Source: Desulfofustis sp.
GTDB lineage: Bacteria; Desulfobacterota; Desulfobulbia; Desulfobulbales; Desulfocapsaceae
Assembly: GCA_029287755.1 (NCBI GenBank)
Contig: JARFQM010000138.1
Span: 1-6,575 of the forward strand
Reading direction: 5' to 3'
DNA length: 6,575 bases
Below the pieces are notes generated by a model that saw nothing but the letters and a program-made list of their open reading frames with translations, did no database searches and was not told the DNA's origin. The position numbers and the translations under genes are program-made. Numbering within the stretch: the stretch's first letter is position 1; the number at the start of each line of letters is the position of its first letter. Of the stretch, positions 6,391 to 6,575 are shown in pieces.

Positions 6391-6419
6391 TGTATAACGG
6401 GTTTATGAGCATATGTCAA
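6391..6419 (-). promoter_or_regulatory. Sigma70-like promoter of the cytochrome gene
   Basis: On the - strand a perfect -35 box TTGACA (6419-6414) is followed by a 17-base spacer and TATACA (6396-6391), a 4 of 6 match to the -10 consensus; TACAAT two bases further on is a 5 of 6 match at a longer 19-base spacing. Transcription would start near 6384, leaving an untranslated leader of about 65 bases before the cytochrome ATG. It lies in an AT-rich gap between the ccsB-like gene and the cytochrome gene, so the cytochrome can be expressed independently of ccsB. Confidence 0.75.
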
Positions 6420-6473
6420 GGTACTACAATATTAAAAAAAACCATTTAACTATTTGAAAACATTATTTAAAAA

Positions 6474-6575
6474 TCATCCTGAACCATAGCTGTGCAGACC
6501 GGACAGCAGAAAATTGACGCCATAGTAAGTAAAGATCACCGCCAGCAGGCCGATTAGGGACAGCCAGGCGATGGC
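6474..6575 (-). CDS. ccsB: CcsB-like cytochrome c biogenesis protein, C-terminal end (partial)
   Basis: The last 33 codons and TGA stop of a - strand gene are visible; its start lies beyond the window. The peptide is hydrophobic, a final membrane helix (AIAWLSLIGLLAVIFTYYG) followed by VNFLLSGLHSYGSG. The ending YYGVNFLLSGLHSYG is the characteristic C-terminus of the CcsA/CcsB/ResC heme-handling family (System II cytochrome c maturation), whose WWD-containing membrane protein passes heme to apocytochromes on the outer face of the inner membrane. It lies upstream of, and on the same strand as, a tetraheme cytochrome that would need this machinery, separated by about 155 bases containing a separate promoter. 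Only the C-terminus is seen, so the WWD motif and heme-binding histidines cannot be checked. The symbol ccsB is used in the delta-proteobacterial sense; a CcsA-type name is equally possible. Confidence 0.8.
   Translation of the reverse strand, partial: AIAWLSLIGLLAVIFTYYGVNFLLSGLHSYGSG

Noticed and set aside
6421..6473. AT-rich stretch after the ccsB-like gene as a terminator
   Set aside because: Only weak, AT-only pairings with long loops can be drawn. A poly-T run is present on the - strand but lacks a stable stem.
1..6575. CRISPR arrays, tRNA or rRNA genes, insertion sequences, attachment sites
   Set aside because: No direct-repeat series, cloverleaf, transposase or integrase sequence was seen; nearly all bases are accounted for by housekeeping-type genes.

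Overview
The window looks like a chromosomal segment of a delta-type proteobacterium (Desulfobacterota, of the Desulfuromonas/Desulfobulbus kind). This rests on a periplasmic tetraheme cytochrome c3-type protein, a System II (CcsB-type) cytochrome c maturation gene next to it, a DksA-type regulator, and moderately GC-rich coding sequence. The assignment is inferred from gene content, not from a search.

Positions 1-5833 hold seven genes, all on the + strand and all with short gaps (11, 54, 3, 11, 28 and 38 bases). In order they are: the 3' part of dnaJ (chaperone), moaC (molybdopterin synthesis), a dksA/traR-type zinc-finger gene, a GalT-superfamily nucleotidyltransferase, a single-domain response regulator, a FolE2-like (GTP cyclohydrolase IB) protein, and glyS (glycyl-tRNA synthetase beta chain). 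I see no convincing terminator between them. The first strong one is a symmetrical hairpin just after glyS, so they may be transcribed together at least in part. Their functions are mixed (protein folding, cofactor synthesis, stringent-response control, sugar nucleotides, signalling, translation).

Positions 5888-6575 are on the - strand. They hold a secreted cytochrome c3-type tetraheme protein with its own sigma70-like promoter, and upstream of it the last 33 codons of a ccsB-like cytochrome c biogenesis gene. The hairpin at 5850-5887 has A and T tracts on its two sides and can end transcription of both converging units.

The most unusual item is the FolE2-like protein at 2979-3719. It keeps the FolE2 fold signatures in its N-terminal half, and the active-site region is the same length as in true FolE2, but the catalytic cysteine and all recalled metal ligands are replaced or deleted. 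The glutamate expected to anchor the purine ring still has an aligned counterpart. It looks like a pseudoenzyme under selection rather than a decayed gene. Secondary points are the HSHSQ active site of the GalT-like protein, which argues against plain galactose metabolism, and glyS standing without an adjacent glyQ.
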